DNA of 64,000 nucleotides from Micropruina sp. (lineage in GTDB: Bacteria > Actinomycetota > Actinomycetes > Propionibacteriales > Propionibacteriaceae): the NCBI GenBank assembly GCA_016711205.1, contig JADJTM010000003.1, forward strand, positions 62,001-126,000. Reading direction: 5' to 3'. The stretch's first letter is position 1. Every line of letters begins with the position of its first letter. The position numbers and the translations under genes were made by a program. Positions 15,577-27,395 of this stretch are shown piece by piece. A model generated the notes under the pieces. It did not search any database, was not told the DNA's origin, and saw only the letters and a program-made list of their open reading frames with translations.

Positions 15577-17142
15577 TCACAGCGCGTGGTGAGTGATCCG
15601 TCCGGCGCAGATCGTCAGTGCAGCTCGGGTTCGGCGCAATGTCTCGGCAGCCTGGCGCGGATCCTCCGTCGCGGCCGGGGGAGCGTGATCGAGCAGCACC
15701 AGATCACCCGGTGCGCCGGGGGTCAGCCGGCGTCCGTCCACCGAGGCTGCCAGTGCCTCGCGCGGCGTGATCGACTGTTCCTCATGCCAGGCCGGGCGCT
15801 CGTCACCGCTGCGCTGCACGGCTGCCGCCATGGCGAGCCATGGGTCGAGCGGGGCCACTGGGGCATCCGAGCCCAGCCGCAGGTCCACGCCGGCGCTCAG
15901 CATGCCCCGCAGCGGAAACGCCATCGCCGCCCGCGCGCCCCAGACCCGATCGGTGAGGTCGCGGTCGTCCAGCAGATGGGCCGGCTGCACGCTGGCCCGT
16001 ACGCCCAGGACTGCGAGCCGCCGCACGTCCGGCGGCGCGATCAACTGGGCGTGCTCGATCGAACCGTGTGCGCCGGTGGCGGCGAACGCGTCGATCGCCA
16101 CGCTGTTCGCCCGATCGCCGATGGCGTGCAGGGCCACCTCAAGCCCGGCGTCACGGGCGCGCACCAGCAGATCGCACAGTTCGACGGAAGAGTAATTGGC
16201 CTGCCCGCACGGATGCTCGGGGCTGGCCGGGCCGTCCGAATAGGGTGCATGCGTCCAGGCGGTGCGGCTGCCCAGCGAGCCGTCCGAGATGATCTTGAGT
16301 TGGCCCATGGTGACGAGCCCGGCGCCACCGGCGAGCGCGTCGCCGGTGCGCAACCCGGCCTCGATCACCGTCTCCAGTTGGTGCGGATAGACCCCGGTGC
16401 GCACCCGCACCGAGTCGGCACCGGCCGCGACGCGGGCCGGCCAATCCAGAAAGGTGTTGTCGAACTCGAAGTCCACCAGTCCGGTCACGCCGATGGCGGC
16501 CAACCCGGCCAACGGCGTCACGAAATCGGACGGCGCGGGTGCGGCGCCGGGCAGTTCGCCGAGGCGGCGCAGCAGGTCGAACCACTCGTTCTCGCTGACC
16601 GGACCAGTGCGGGCGGGTGCGCCCAGCAACTCCAGCGCCCGCGAGTTGAGCCAACCGTTGTGGGCGTCGCCCGAGACCAGGGCGACCGCCCGGCCGGCAC
16701 TCACCGCGTCGAGTTCGGCCACGGTTCCCGGCCGCGGCCACCCCGCGGAGCGGTAGCCGAAGCCGAGCACCGTCCGATCGGGTGGCAGCGACCCCAGCGC
16801 GGCAACGATGGCGGTCAGCACGTCCTCGGCCCGCTGGGCGTGTCCCAGCGGCACCATGCGTGCGGTGCGTACCCACTGGCTGGCGTGCACATGCGCGTCC
16901 CACAGGCCCGGAATTGCGGGGCGGCCCCCGGCGTCGACCACCTCGGCCCCGGCCGGAGCCCGCACGTCCGGACCGACCGCAGTGATCACCCCGCCCTCGA
17001 TCAGCACGTTCGTTTCCGCCGCCGCCCCCGCCGCCGCTGACGCGGAGGCCGCCCCCCCAGCAGGCGCCGCGCCTGCGGGCCCGGCCCGATCACCGTCCAG
17101 ATCGACAAGACGAACCCGACGCACCAGCACAGAGGGTTTCAC
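15577..17142 (-). CDS. Amidohydrolase family 3 metal-dependent hydrolase
   Basis: About 521 aa from GTG 17140-17142. The Ala/Gly-rich insert near residues 20-45 is unusual. Amidohydrolase landmarks are PGLWDAHVHASQW (HxH metal site), LVSGDAHNGWLNSRALELLG, MGQLKIISDGSLGSRTAWTH, EVALHAIGDRANSVAIDAF, GSIEHAQLI and RLGSDAPVAPLDPW (catalytic Asp). This order is that of YtcJ/AepA/NfdA-like enzymes hydrolysing N-formyl or related amides; the substrate is unknown. It is divergent from the methyltransferase gene with only 18 bp between starts, and no SD is visible, so leaderless translation is possible. Confidence 0.86.
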   Translation of the reverse strand: MKPSVLVRRVRLVDLDGDRAGPAGAAPAGGAASASAAAGAAAETNVLIEGGVITAVGPDVRAPAGAEVVDAGGRPAIPGLWDAHVHASQWVRTARMVPLGHAQRAEDVLTAIVAALGSLPPDRTVLGFGYRSAGWPRPGTVAELDAVSAGRAVALVSGDAHNGWLNSRALELLGAPARTGPVSENEWFDLLRRLGELPGAAPAPSDFVTPLAGLAAIGVTGLVDFEFDNTFLDWPARVAAGADSVRVRTGVYPHQLETVIEAGLRTGDALAGGAGLVTMGQLKIISDGSLGSRTAWTHAPYSDGPASPEHPCGQANYSSVELCDLLVRARDAGLEVALHAIGDRANSVAIDAFAATGAHGSIEHAQLIAPPDVRRLAVLGVRASVQPAHLLDDRDLTDRVWGARAAMAFPLRGMLSAGVDLRLGSDAPVAPLDPWLAMAAAVQRSGDERPAWHEEQSITPREALAASVDGRRLTPGAPGDLVLLDHAPPAATEDPRQAAETLRRTRAALTICAGRITHHAL

Positions 17143-17150
17143 TCGTGAAA
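17137..17150. promoter_or_regulatory. Short inverted repeat across the 18-bp divergent gap
   Basis: TTTCAC (17137-17142) and GTGAAA (17145-17150) form a 6-bp dyad whose left arm contains the amidohydrolase GTG codon. It sits in an 18-bp gap between two divergent starts, so a bound protein could affect both genes. It may be chance. Confidence 0.25.
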
Positions 17151-17160
17151 GCGTAGAAGA

Positions 17161-18654
17161 ATGCTCGACCGCATTCACGCCCAGCGCCTGGCCGATCGCC
17201 TGCGCGACGCCGGCTACACCTATGACGAGGTGGCCGCGCGCATCGGGCCCCAGGGTCTGGACGGGCTGGCCCGCAACGCCACGCTGCCCGCCGACCGCGC
17301 CCTCGACGGTGCGGACGATCCACAGGCCACGCTGATCCGCTGCTTCGCGCTACAGCAACCCGTACCCCACAGCGCCCTGCGTGCTCTGATCGGCGACGCC
17401 GCCGACGAGCCGTTCCTGGTCGCCGGCGCCGGCGCCGGCTGCCGGGCCGCGATCGAGATCCGTCCCTACGCGTTCGACGATGCCGCCGGCGAGCACGCGG
17501 GCTGGCTGGCGTCCGATCTCACCCCGATTCTGGACGGACGCCTGGCCCAGCCTCGCGGCGACTTCGTGCTGGGGCTCTCGCCTGCCAGCGTCACTCTGGC
17601 CCAACTGACCGTGCGCACCCCGGTGGCCCGCGCCCTCGACCTGGGCACCGGCTGCGGGGTTCAGTCGGTGCACCTGGCCGCCCACGCCGCCGCGGTGGTC
17701 GCCACCGATCTCAACCCACGGGCCTGCGCCATGGCGGCGTTCACCGCCCACCTCAACGGTGTCGATCTCGACGTGCGGCAGGGCTCGCTGTACGAACCGG
17801 TCGCCGGCGAAGGTTTCGACCTGATCGTCACCAACCCGCCCTACGTGATGGCACCGCCGCACGCCTCCCGGCTGGTCTACCGCGAGGGCTCGTACACCGC
17901 CGACGGGCTGATGCACGCCGTCGTCACCGGTGCCCCGGCCCGGCTCGAACCCGGCGGCGTGCTGCAGGTGCTGGGCAATTGGGCGATCACTGCCGACCAG
18001 CCCTGGCAGGATCGGCTCGCGCACTGGATCGCACCCACCGGCTGCGACGCCCTGGTGTTGCAGCGCGAACGCCTCGACCCTTATGAGTACATCGAGCTCT
18101 GGCTCGCCGACGCCGGCCTGGTCGGCACCCCCGACTACCGGCGCCGCTACGCCGAGTGGGCCGGCTACTTCGAGTCCCTCGGCATCGTCGGGGTGGGCAT
18201 GGGCTGGCTCGCCCTCTACCGCAACGAGCGTGACCAGCCGCAGCTGTCGATCCAGGACTGGCCGCACCAGGTGCACCAGCCGGTCGCGGCCGCCTTCGCC
18301 GAGTTCACCGACGCGGTCACCACCGCCCGGCTCAGCGACGAGGACCTGCTCGCCCGCCGCCTGGCAACCACCCCCGACGTGACCCAGGAAACCCTCGGAC
18401 GTCCCGGAGCCGAAGACCCCGAGCACATCGTGTTGCGCCGTGGCTCGGGCTTCGGACGGGCCGTCGAGGTCGACACCGCGCTGGCCGCGGTGGTCGGTGC
18501 GTGCGACGGAGAGTTGCCCCTGGCGGTGCTGATCGACGCCGTCGCCGGACTGCTCGCCGTCGACTTCGCAGCCCTCACCGCCGACCTGCTGCCCCGCCTG
18601 CGCACACTGATCGCCGACGGCTACCTGCGCACCCTCGATCCCCCCGCCATTTGA
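17161..18654 (+). CDS. DNA/protein N-methyltransferase-like protein with NPPY motif
   Basis: A 497-aa protein. The N-terminal ~145 residues match the DUF7059-type helical domain seen with these enzymes; the catalytic domain has ALDLGTGCGVQSVHL (motif I), VATDLNPRACAMA and DLIVTNPPYVMAPP (motif IV, NPPY). A C-terminal ~150-residue winged-helix-like extension follows. NPPY enzymes methylate amide or exocyclic amino nitrogens (HemK/PrmC, RsmC, RlmG); the target here is unknown. It lies immediately upstream of topA, a neighbourhood common in actinobacteria, and only 18 bp from the divergent amidohydrolase. Confidence 0.83.
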   Translation: MLDRIHAQRLADRLRDAGYTYDEVAARIGPQGLDGLARNATLPADRALDGADDPQATLIRCFALQQPVPHSALRALIGDAADEPFLVAGAGAGCRAAIEIRPYAFDDAAGEHAGWLASDLTPILDGRLAQPRGDFVLGLSPASVTLAQLTVRTPVARALDLGTGCGVQSVHLAAHAAAVVATDLNPRACAMAAFTAHLNGVDLDVRQGSLYEPVAGEGFDLIVTNPPYVMAPPHASRLVYREGSYTADGLMHAVVTGAPARLEPGGVLQVLGNWAITADQPWQDRLAHWIAPTGCDALVLQRERLDPYEYIELWLADAGLVGTPDYRRRYAEWAGYFESLGIVGVGMGWLALYRNERDQPQLSIQDWPHQVHQPVAAAFAEFTDAVTTARLSDEDLLARRLATTPDVTQETLGRPGAEDPEHIVLRRGSGFGRAVEVDTALAAVVGACDGELPLAVLIDAVAGLLAVDFAALTADLLPRLRTLIADGYLRTLDPPAI

Positions 18655-18686
18655 CCCACCCGGGTCGTGGCGCCCGGCTTTGTGGC

Positions 18687-18692
18687 TACCAT
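18687..18692 (+). promoter_or_regulatory. Possible topA -10 element
   Basis: TACCAT within GGCTACCATT fits the actinobacterial TANNNT -10 consensus, 51 bp before the topA GTG. No convincing -35 is present at 17-18 bp, so this is tentative. Confidence 0.25.
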
Positions 18693-18743
18693 TCCCCCCG
18701 TGAGGCCGACCCGGCCCCCGATCCCCGCAGCAGAGAGAATCTC

Positions 18744-21473
<2,730 letters not shown>

Positions 21474-21478
21474 CCGCC

Positions 21479-22930
21479 ATGGCCGCCCTCAACGGCGAGG
21501 TGCTGCTGTTCGACCTGCCGCCTTCGGCGGCGGTCGCGAATCTGACCGGTCCGACCACGGGCATCCACCGGCTGGTCGCCCGGCCACCGGTGCACACCAC
21601 GGCCACCGTGATCGACACCGCCGACCACCGGCTGCTGGACTGGGCGGTCGAGCTGTCCCGGATCGCCGAGACCGGACAGTGGGTGTTGCGCGCGCCGCAC
21701 TGGACGCCGACCCTGCAGGCCGAGAGCATCTCGCCGCAGGCCGAGGACGACCTGCCCACCGACCTCGCCGACCTGCTCGTGCCGTTCCGGCGGGGCGGCA
21801 TTCTGGGTCCGCGCCTCAGTGTCGACACGCAGCGCCGCCAGTTCACCCTCGAAGGTGCAGCCGGGGCCGCGATCGGTGAACTGAGCGATGAACGCCACCG
21901 CATCGGCAGCCACGCCGGCCAGGTGACGGCCTACCGCAACGTGACCCTGCACCTGAACGACCCCGACCCCGATCGGCTGCACACCATCAAGGCGGCCTTC
22001 GTGGCCGCCGGGGGCACGCCGGTCGACGCCTTCGCGCCGCTGGCCGTCCGGCTCGGTCTGGCCCACCATTCCGGACGACGCAGTTCGCTCTCGGCCAAGG
22101 CGCCGATCGAGCAGTACGTCAGCGCCCAGCTCGAATCGCGCTGGCGCCGGTTGCTGCACGCCGATCTCGAAGCCCGCACCGGGTCCGGTGACGACGCCGC
22201 CCTGCGCGACGGCGTCGCCATCCTGCTGCACGAACTCGCCGGGCTCGAACCCGTTCTCGATGCGGAGTGGGCGCAGCAGGCGCAGCAGGTCGCCCGGACC
22301 GCCGCCGAGACGACCCGGCCGCTGCAGTACACCGAGCGGTGGCTGCGCATTCTGGACCTGCTCGCCGTGGCCGCGACCGACCCTCCGGTGCACGCGGTCG
22401 CGGGCCGCCAGACCGGCCCCGTGCTGGCGCAGGAGCTGGAGGCCGTCGTCCAGACCCTGCTCGACCAGTGCCGCACCCTCGAGCCCTACTCCGAGGACGC
22501 CCGGTGGGCCCGTGCCGATCAGGTGGCGCAGCGGGCCGTGACGCTCAGCACCCTGGCCCGCGACGTGTTCGGTAAGCCGGCCAAGCAGTTGCGCAAGCAC
22601 CTGAGCCCGGTCAGCGAGGCACTGACGTACACGCTGCGTCCGGACCCTGGGGCGCTGCGTCGTGACCTGCACGGAATGAGCACCGCCGAGGTGTTCGAGG
22701 CCGGACGTGCCTACGAGCGCACCATGATGTCCGTGGACTACGCCCGGGAGAAGTTCGTCCGTGAGTGGCCGCAGCTACGGGACGCCCTGCGTCCGCACAT
22801 GATCAGGCCACGCGCCCCCCACACCCCCGCCCGTCCAGGCCCTCCGGCAGCCGGGACGACCCCCGTGGACGACCCCGCGGCTGCCCTCGTGCCCGCTGCG
22901 GCGACCGGGTCCGCGACGGTGACGCCGTGA
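21479..22930 (+). CDS. Divergent CYTH-CHAD domain protein
   Basis: A 483-aa protein not identified with certainty. Residues ~115-200 resemble a CYTH (triphosphate tunnel) domain: SVDTQRRQFTLEG, GAAIGELSDERHRI and ...NVTLHLNDPDPDRLHTIKAA, but the usual N-terminal ExExK is not seen. Residues ~215-440 look like a CHAD helical domain (IEQYVSAQLESRWRRLL, DGVAILLHELAGLEPVLD, DLHGMSTAEVFEAGRAYE) with the conserved His/Arg pattern weakened. CHAD proteins bind polyphosphate; the partner CYTH often hydrolyses triphosphates. The Pro/Ala-rich tail looks disordered. It sits between topA (5 bp) and tmk (GTGA overlap), so it is probably co-expressed with DNA-replication genes. Confidence 0.55.
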   Translation: MAALNGEVLLFDLPPSAAVANLTGPTTGIHRLVARPPVHTTATVIDTADHRLLDWAVELSRIAETGQWVLRAPHWTPTLQAESISPQAEDDLPTDLADLLVPFRRGGILGPRLSVDTQRRQFTLEGAAGAAIGELSDERHRIGSHAGQVTAYRNVTLHLNDPDPDRLHTIKAAFVAAGGTPVDAFAPLAVRLGLAHHSGRRSSLSAKAPIEQYVSAQLESRWRRLLHADLEARTGSGDDAALRDGVAILLHELAGLEPVLDAEWAQQAQQVARTAAETTRPLQYTERWLRILDLLAVAATDPPVHAVAGRQTGPVLAQELEAVVQTLLDQCRTLEPYSEDARWARADQVAQRAVTLSTLARDVFGKPAKQLRKHLSPVSEALTYTLRPDPGALRRDLHGMSTAEVFEAGRAYERTMMSVDYAREKFVREWPQLRDALRPHMIRPRAPHTPARPGPPAAGTTPVDDPAAALVPAAATGSATVTP

Positions 22931-23562
22931 GCGGGCTGTTCGTCGTCTTCGAGGGCGGGGACGGCGTCGGCAAGTCAACCCAGACCCGGCTGCTCGCGGA
23001 CTGGGCGACCGAGCAGGGGCTGGTCGCCCTGATCACCTTCGAGCCCGGCGACACAGCTGTCGGACGCAGCGTCCGGGGCATCGTGCTCGACCCCGCGACC
23101 GGCGATCTGGACGCCCGTGCCGAGGCCCTGCTCTATGCGGCGGACAAGGCGCAACACGTGCACGAGGTGGTGCGCCCGGGGCTTGCGCGCGGCGAGTTGG
23201 TGATCTGCGATCGCTACCTCGATTCGATGCTCGCCTATCAGGGAGCGGGCCGGGTGCTCGATCTGGACGAGGTGGCGGATGTCGCGCGCTGGGCCACCGA
23301 CGGACTGGTGCCCGACCTGACGGTGCTGCTCGACCTCGACCCGTCCGAAGCCGTCGGCACGATCGCCGACCCCGACCGGCTCGAGCAGGCCGGTGATGAC
23401 TTTCACCAGCGGGTCCGGTGGTTCTTTCTCGAGCTGGCGGCCCGCGAGCCCGCGCGGTATCTGGTGCTGCCCGCGCGGGATTCTCGGCAACATCTCGCCG
23501 AGCAGGTGCGGCAGCGCGTGGGGGAGTTGTTGTCACCGGCGGCTGGCAGGATCGGCCCATGA
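22927..23562 (+). CDS. tmk: Thymidylate kinase
   Basis: A 211-aa dTMP kinase making dTDP for DNA synthesis. P-loop FEGGDGVGKSTQTRLLADW near the N-terminus, ITFEPGDTAVGRSVRGI (dTMP-binding region), the DRY-type motif VICDRYLDSMLAYQGAGR and a LID-like segment PDRLEQAGDDFHQRVR. GTG at 22927 overlaps the upstream stop and the TGA overlaps holB ATG, giving a coupled tmk-holB pair as in many actinobacteria (Rv3247c-type). Confidence 0.95.
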   Translation: MSGLFVVFEGGDGVGKSTQTRLLADWATEQGLVALITFEPGDTAVGRSVRGIVLDPATGDLDARAEALLYAADKAQHVHEVVRPGLARGELVICDRYLDSMLAYQGAGRVLDLDEVADVARWATDGLVPDLTVLLDLDPSEAVGTIADPDRLEQAGDDFHQRVRWFFLELAAREPARYLVLPARDSRQHLAEQVRQRVGELLSPAAGRIGP

Positions 23563-24698
23563 CGGTGTGGGCCGACCTGGTCGGGCAGCAGCGGACGGTC
23601 GAGGTGTTGCGCCGAGCCGTGGCCGGAGGCGCGCACGCCATGAGCCACGCCTGGCTGATCACCGGGCCGCCCGGTTCGGGCCGCTCGAACGCGGCACGGG
23701 CGTTCGCGGCCGCACTGCAGTGCCCCGAAGGCGGCTGCGGGCTCTGCAGCGCGTGTCGAACCGCCTTGTCGGGGGCACATCCCGACGTCACGCTGGTGCG
23801 CACCGAACAACTTTCCATCGGGGTCGACGAGGTGCGCGAGCTGGTCCGCCGAGCCGCCATGTCGCCCACCCTCGGGCGCCATCAGGTGCTGGTGGTCGAA
23901 GACGCCGACCGGGTCACCGAGCGCGGCGCGGACGCACTGCTGAAGAGCATCGAAGAGCCGGCGCCGCGCACGGTCTGGCTGCTGTGTGCACCGACCCCCG
24001 ACGACGTGGTCGTCACCATCCGTTCGCGCTGCCGGGCCGTCCATCTGGCCACGCCCAGCAATGCCGCGGTCGCCGAACTGCTGGTGCGGCGCGACGGCGC
24101 GCCGTCCGAACTGGCCGCGTTCGCCGCCCGGGTCGCGCAGGGCCACATCGGCCGGGCCCGCATGCTGGCCCGGCACGAGGCCGTCCGCATCCGCCGCGCC
24201 GACCTGCTCAAGCTGCCCAGCCGGCTGGTCTCGCTGCCCGACTGCCTCACGGCTGCGGCCAACCTGGTCGAGGCGGCCGCCGAAGAGGCGGCCACCACCA
24301 CCTCCGACCTGGACGCACGCGAGAAGGCCGAGCTGTCCGAGGCGCTGGGTTTCGGCACCAAGGGCGCCCGGCCGCGCAACGCGCAGGCGGCACTGCGCGA
24401 GCTCGACGAGCAGCAGAAGGCCCGCGCCAAGCGGCTGCAGCGCGATGCGCTCGATCGGGTGCTGACCGAACTCACCACCTATTACCGCGACGTGCTGTGC
24501 GTGCAGACCGGCGCCGACGCCGAGCTGATCAACGCCGAGGTGCGCCCCGAAATCGAGGCGGTGGCCCGGCAGCATCCACCCGAGCGCACGCTGCGCCGCA
24601 TCGACGCCATTCTCGAATGCCGCACCGCGCTCGAGGGCAATGTGGCGCCGTTGCTGGCGATGGAGTCGCTGATGATCGCCATCGCCGTCTCTGTGTGA
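23559..24698 (+). CDS. holB: DNA polymerase III subunit delta'
   Basis: A 379-aa clamp-loader AAA+ protein. MTVWADLVGQQRTVEVLRRA leads to a modified P-loop, GPPGSGRSNAARAFA (Arg in place of Lys, typical of non-hydrolysing delta'). A zinc module CPEGGCGLCSAC, the Walker B-like VLVVEDADRVTERGADALLKSIEEPA and sensor region RSRCRAVHLATP follow. The C-terminal half is the helical collar domain. It starts at ATG 23559, ATGA overlap with tmk. The segment 24699-24813 downstream holds no gene. Confidence 0.95.
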   Translation: MTVWADLVGQQRTVEVLRRAVAGGAHAMSHAWLITGPPGSGRSNAARAFAAALQCPEGGCGLCSACRTALSGAHPDVTLVRTEQLSIGVDEVRELVRRAAMSPTLGRHQVLVVEDADRVTERGADALLKSIEEPAPRTVWLLCAPTPDDVVVTIRSRCRAVHLATPSNAAVAELLVRRDGAPSELAAFAARVAQGHIGRARMLARHEAVRIRRADLLKLPSRLVSLPDCLTAAANLVEAAAEEAATTTSDLDAREKAELSEALGFGTKGARPRNAQAALRELDEQQKARAKRLQRDALDRVLTELTTYYRDVLCVQTGADAELINAEVRPEIEAVARQHPPERTLRRIDAILECRTALEGNVAPLLAMESLMIAIAVSV

Positions 24699-24813
24699 GG
24701 GCCTCCCGCACAGTCACGGCGGGTGATCCGCAATCGCGGGCGCCGCGAGTGTCGCTGGGCGACGCGGGCAACACCGCAGGGCACGATGGAGGTCAGCCCT
24801 GCGGAGGAGAACC

Positions 24814-25674
24814 ATGACCCACACCCTTGACGACGAACGCACGTCGCCGTACGCACCCGAGGCTGCCGCGGGTGCGACCCGCACCCCCAGGCTGCCCGAG
24901 CCGCCCCGGTTCGACGACCTGATGGACGACCTGACGCCCGAAGAGGCCACCCGGGTGCAGTTGATCACCGAGCGGTTCGCGCCCAGGTTGAACGAGCGGG
25001 CGGCCGGCGACGAGCCCGCCACCCGGCCGCAACCCGCCGCGGCCGCGCGTCCCGACGACTCGATCTTCCGGGCCCAGAGCGTGGCGACGCCGTCCGAGGC
25101 ACTCTCCCCCGAGGAGCAGCAGCTGGCCGCCGAGCGTGCGGCCCGCCGCGAGGCCCGCGAGCAGGCGCTGGCGCAGCCGGACGTCCGCGCGATCCCCACG
25201 CCCGAGCCGACCGTGGTCGTCCGGCGCACCACCGATCGTTTCCTCGGCGCTTTCGCGCTGTTCGTGCTGCGGCTGGTGGTGGCCGCGATCTTGGCCGTCC
25301 GGGGCCTCGAGATCGTCACCAACCTGCCGGCGGCCGAGGCGCTGTTCGCCACCACGATCCTGCCCGAACCGCGCATCGTGGCCATGGTCACCGGCGGTGC
25401 CGCGCTCGCCATCGCGGTGGCGCTGGTATTCGGCCTGCTCACCCGCGTCGCGGGGCTGGGCGTCATGCTGATCGCCGGCGGCGCGCTCGCGTTCGTGCTG
25501 TGGGGCAACTGGAGCCCGTTCGTGGCCGGCCGCTCCGGCTTCGTCGGCGAGCTGGAGCTGCTGCTGGTGGCCGTCGGACTCGTCTTCCTGTGCGTGGGTG
25601 CGGGTGGCTTCAGCCTTGATCGCAGCTTCCGCAAGAGCCGGGAGAGGGACCGTCCGCTCGAGCAGACCCTGTGA
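24814..25674 (+). CDS. DoxX-like membrane protein with charged N-terminal extension
   Basis: A 286-aa protein; ATG 24814 follows a strong GCGGAGGAGA site. Residues 1-145 are hydrophilic, rich in Pro, Glu and Ala and probably disordered. Residues ~150-270 form four membrane segments (FLGAFALFVLRLVVAAILAV, RIVAMVTGGAALAIAVALVF, VAGLGVMLIAGGALAFVLWG, LELLLVAVGLVFLCVGAGG) in the DoxX/DoxD arrangement. Actinobacterial DoxX proteins have been linked to membrane redox and detoxification; a specific role here is not evident. Single-gene unit between holB and the S33 peptidase. Confidence 0.8.
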   Translation: MTHTLDDERTSPYAPEAAAGATRTPRLPEPPRFDDLMDDLTPEEATRVQLITERFAPRLNERAAGDEPATRPQPAAAARPDDSIFRAQSVATPSEALSPEEQQLAAERAARREAREQALAQPDVRAIPTPEPTVVVRRTTDRFLGAFALFVLRLVVAAILAVRGLEIVTNLPAAEALFATTILPEPRIVAMVTGGAALAIAVALVFGLLTRVAGLGVMLIAGGALAFVLWGNWSPFVAGRSGFVGELELLLVAVGLVFLCVGAGGFSLDRSFRKSRERDRPLEQTL

Positions 25675-25703
25675 CCTTCGGGTCTGGACGTCGTGGCGGC
25701 GGC

Positions 25704-25709
25704 TAGATT
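25704..25709 (+). promoter_or_regulatory. -10 element TAGATT for a probably leaderless transcript
   Basis: TAGATT is a near-consensus TANNNT hexamer. Transcription 6-7 nt downstream would begin at or beside the GTG at 25716, and no SD precedes either candidate GTG. The same hexamer with the same spacing precedes the poly-Cys leader at 30462. Confidence 0.5.
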
Positions 25710-27320
25710 GTGCGGGTGCGCACTCTTCCTCGCTGGGCGGCCGCTGCCTTCGCGCTGACCCTGCTGGCGGGTTGCACGCCGCAGACCCCCAGTCCGACGA
25801 CCGCACCGCCCGCGCCGTCCACCACTTCGGCGGCACCGTCGTCCGCAGCCCCGGCCGGTGAGGTGATCACGGTCTCTGAGGTGGTCGGGCTCGAGGTCGA
25901 CCGTCCCCGGTCGGCTGATCCGAAGGCCGAGCCCAAGGGCTTCGCGGACGCTCCGTCCGGCAAGGGCCTGGCCGGCTACCTGGACCAGCGCGTCCAGTGG
26001 CGCACCTGCGCCGAGCAGTACCAGTGTGCCCAGATCCTGGCCCCGCTCGACTACGCCAACCCGTCCGAGCAGGCGATCACCCTGGCGCTGGCCAAGAAGC
26101 CGGCCACCAAGTCGCCCAAGCTCGGCACGCTGTTCGTCAACCCCGGCGGCCCGGGCGCGTCCGGACGCAACCTGGTCACCTACTTGGCCACGACCGGCCT
26201 GGAACAGTACGACATCGTCGGCTGGGACCCGCGGGGCACCAACGCCTCCACACCGGTGCAGTGCTTCGACGACGAGCAGACCGAGGCGTTCACCAGGCTC
26301 GACTCCTCACCCGACGACCCCGCCGAGACCGACGCCCTGATCATCGGCAACCACGGGTTCGCGCAGTCGTGCTGGCAGTACAGCGGACGCCTGTTGCAGC
26401 ACATCTCCACGATCGACACGGTGCGCGACCTGGACCTGATGCGCGAGTTGGTGGACGATGCGAAGCTGAGCTACCTGGGCTACTCCTATGGCACGCAGAT
26501 CGGGGCGTACTACGCCGACCTGTTCCCGCAGCGGGTCGGACGGCTGGTGCTCGATGCGGCGGTCGACATCACCGATGACGACACCGTCATCCAGGCGATG
26601 GGCTTCGATCTGGCGCTCGGCAACTTCGCCACCTGGTGCGCGCGGCAGAACTGCACGCTCGGATCGTCCAAGGACGGGGTGCTGACCTCGATCACCGACC
26701 TGCTCGACGAACTGGACTCGGCGCCGCTGAAGGTGGGGGACCGCGAACTGACCCAGAGCCTGGCCGCCACCGGCATCGCCTCGTACCTGTACGGGGGCGT
26801 ACCGGCCTGGCGCACACTCAGCACCGATCTCGAGGCCGCCATCGAGGGCGAGGGTGCCGACCTGCTCAAGTCGGCCGACTCGCTCAACGACCGGGCCGAG
26901 GACGGCACGTTCGGCTCGCTGTTCTACTCGTTACCGGCGATCGGCTGCGCGGACTCCTACGACAAGGGCGTGACCGAGGCGGACCAGCGCTGGGTGCAGG
27001 ACCAGCAGAAGGCGCCGATCTTCGGCAAGTACTTCGGCCCCGGCTACACCTGCCCGCTGTGGCCGGTGCGCAGCACGATCCAGTTCAAGCCGACCGGTTC
27101 GGGTGCTGCGCCGATCGTCGTGGTCGGTGCGACCGGCGACCCGGCCACCCCGTACCAGAACGCGGTCACCATGGCCAAGCAGCTGGAATCCGGCGTGCTG
27201 GTCACCTATCAGGGCGAGGGCCACGGCACGTTCGGCGGCAAGTCCAAATGCGTGGACAGCCTGGTGATCGCCTACCTGACCCAGGGCACGGTGCCCACCG
27301 ACGGGGTGAAGTGCCAGTAG
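25710..27320 (+). CDS. Secreted alpha/beta-hydrolase lipoprotein, peptidase S33 (tripeptidyl aminopeptidase type)
   Basis: About 536 aa. Signal peptide RWAAAAFALTLLAGC ends in lipobox LAGC, so the enzyme is a cell-surface lipoprotein with a ~50-residue Pro/Ala/Ser linker. The alpha/beta-hydrolase core has oxyanion region LFVNPGGPGASGRNLVTYL, nucleophile Ser259 in LGYSYGTQIG, acid Asp in GATGDPATPYQNA and His in QGEGHGTFGG. Cys residues in KCVDS and VKCQ near the C-terminus fit the SlpD/SlpE/CaeA-like family, which removes N-terminal peptides outside the cell. GTG 25716 is an equally good start given the TAGATT -10 element at 25704. A tRNA gene follows. Confidence 0.9.
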   Translation: MRVRTLPRWAAAAFALTLLAGCTPQTPSPTTAPPAPSTTSAAPSSAAPAGEVITVSEVVGLEVDRPRSADPKAEPKGFADAPSGKGLAGYLDQRVQWRTCAEQYQCAQILAPLDYANPSEQAITLALAKKPATKSPKLGTLFVNPGGPGASGRNLVTYLATTGLEQYDIVGWDPRGTNASTPVQCFDDEQTEAFTRLDSSPDDPAETDALIIGNHGFAQSCWQYSGRLLQHISTIDTVRDLDLMRELVDDAKLSYLGYSYGTQIGAYYADLFPQRVGRLVLDAAVDITDDDTVIQAMGFDLALGNFATWCARQNCTLGSSKDGVLTSITDLLDELDSAPLKVGDRELTQSLAATGIASYLYGGVPAWRTLSTDLEAAIEGEGADLLKSADSLNDRAEDGTFGSLFYSLPAIGCADSYDKGVTEADQRWVQDQQKAPIFGKYFGPGYTCPLWPVRSTIQFKPTGSGAAPIVVVGATGDPATPYQNAVTMAKQLESGVLVTYQGEGHGTFGGKSKCVDSLVIAYLTQGTVPTDGVKCQ

Positions 27321-27395
27321 CGGCGGGTGCCGCGGCCGAATCGCGCCCGTCCGGGCTGCTGGCCTATAGTTGGACGGCGCCGGTGCGTCCGGCAG

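Noticed and set aside
15571..17040. 489-aa plus-strand frame opposite the amidohydrolase
   Set aside because: Arg/Gln-rich shadow with no recognisable motif; the minus strand carries the HxH and catalytic Asp motifs.
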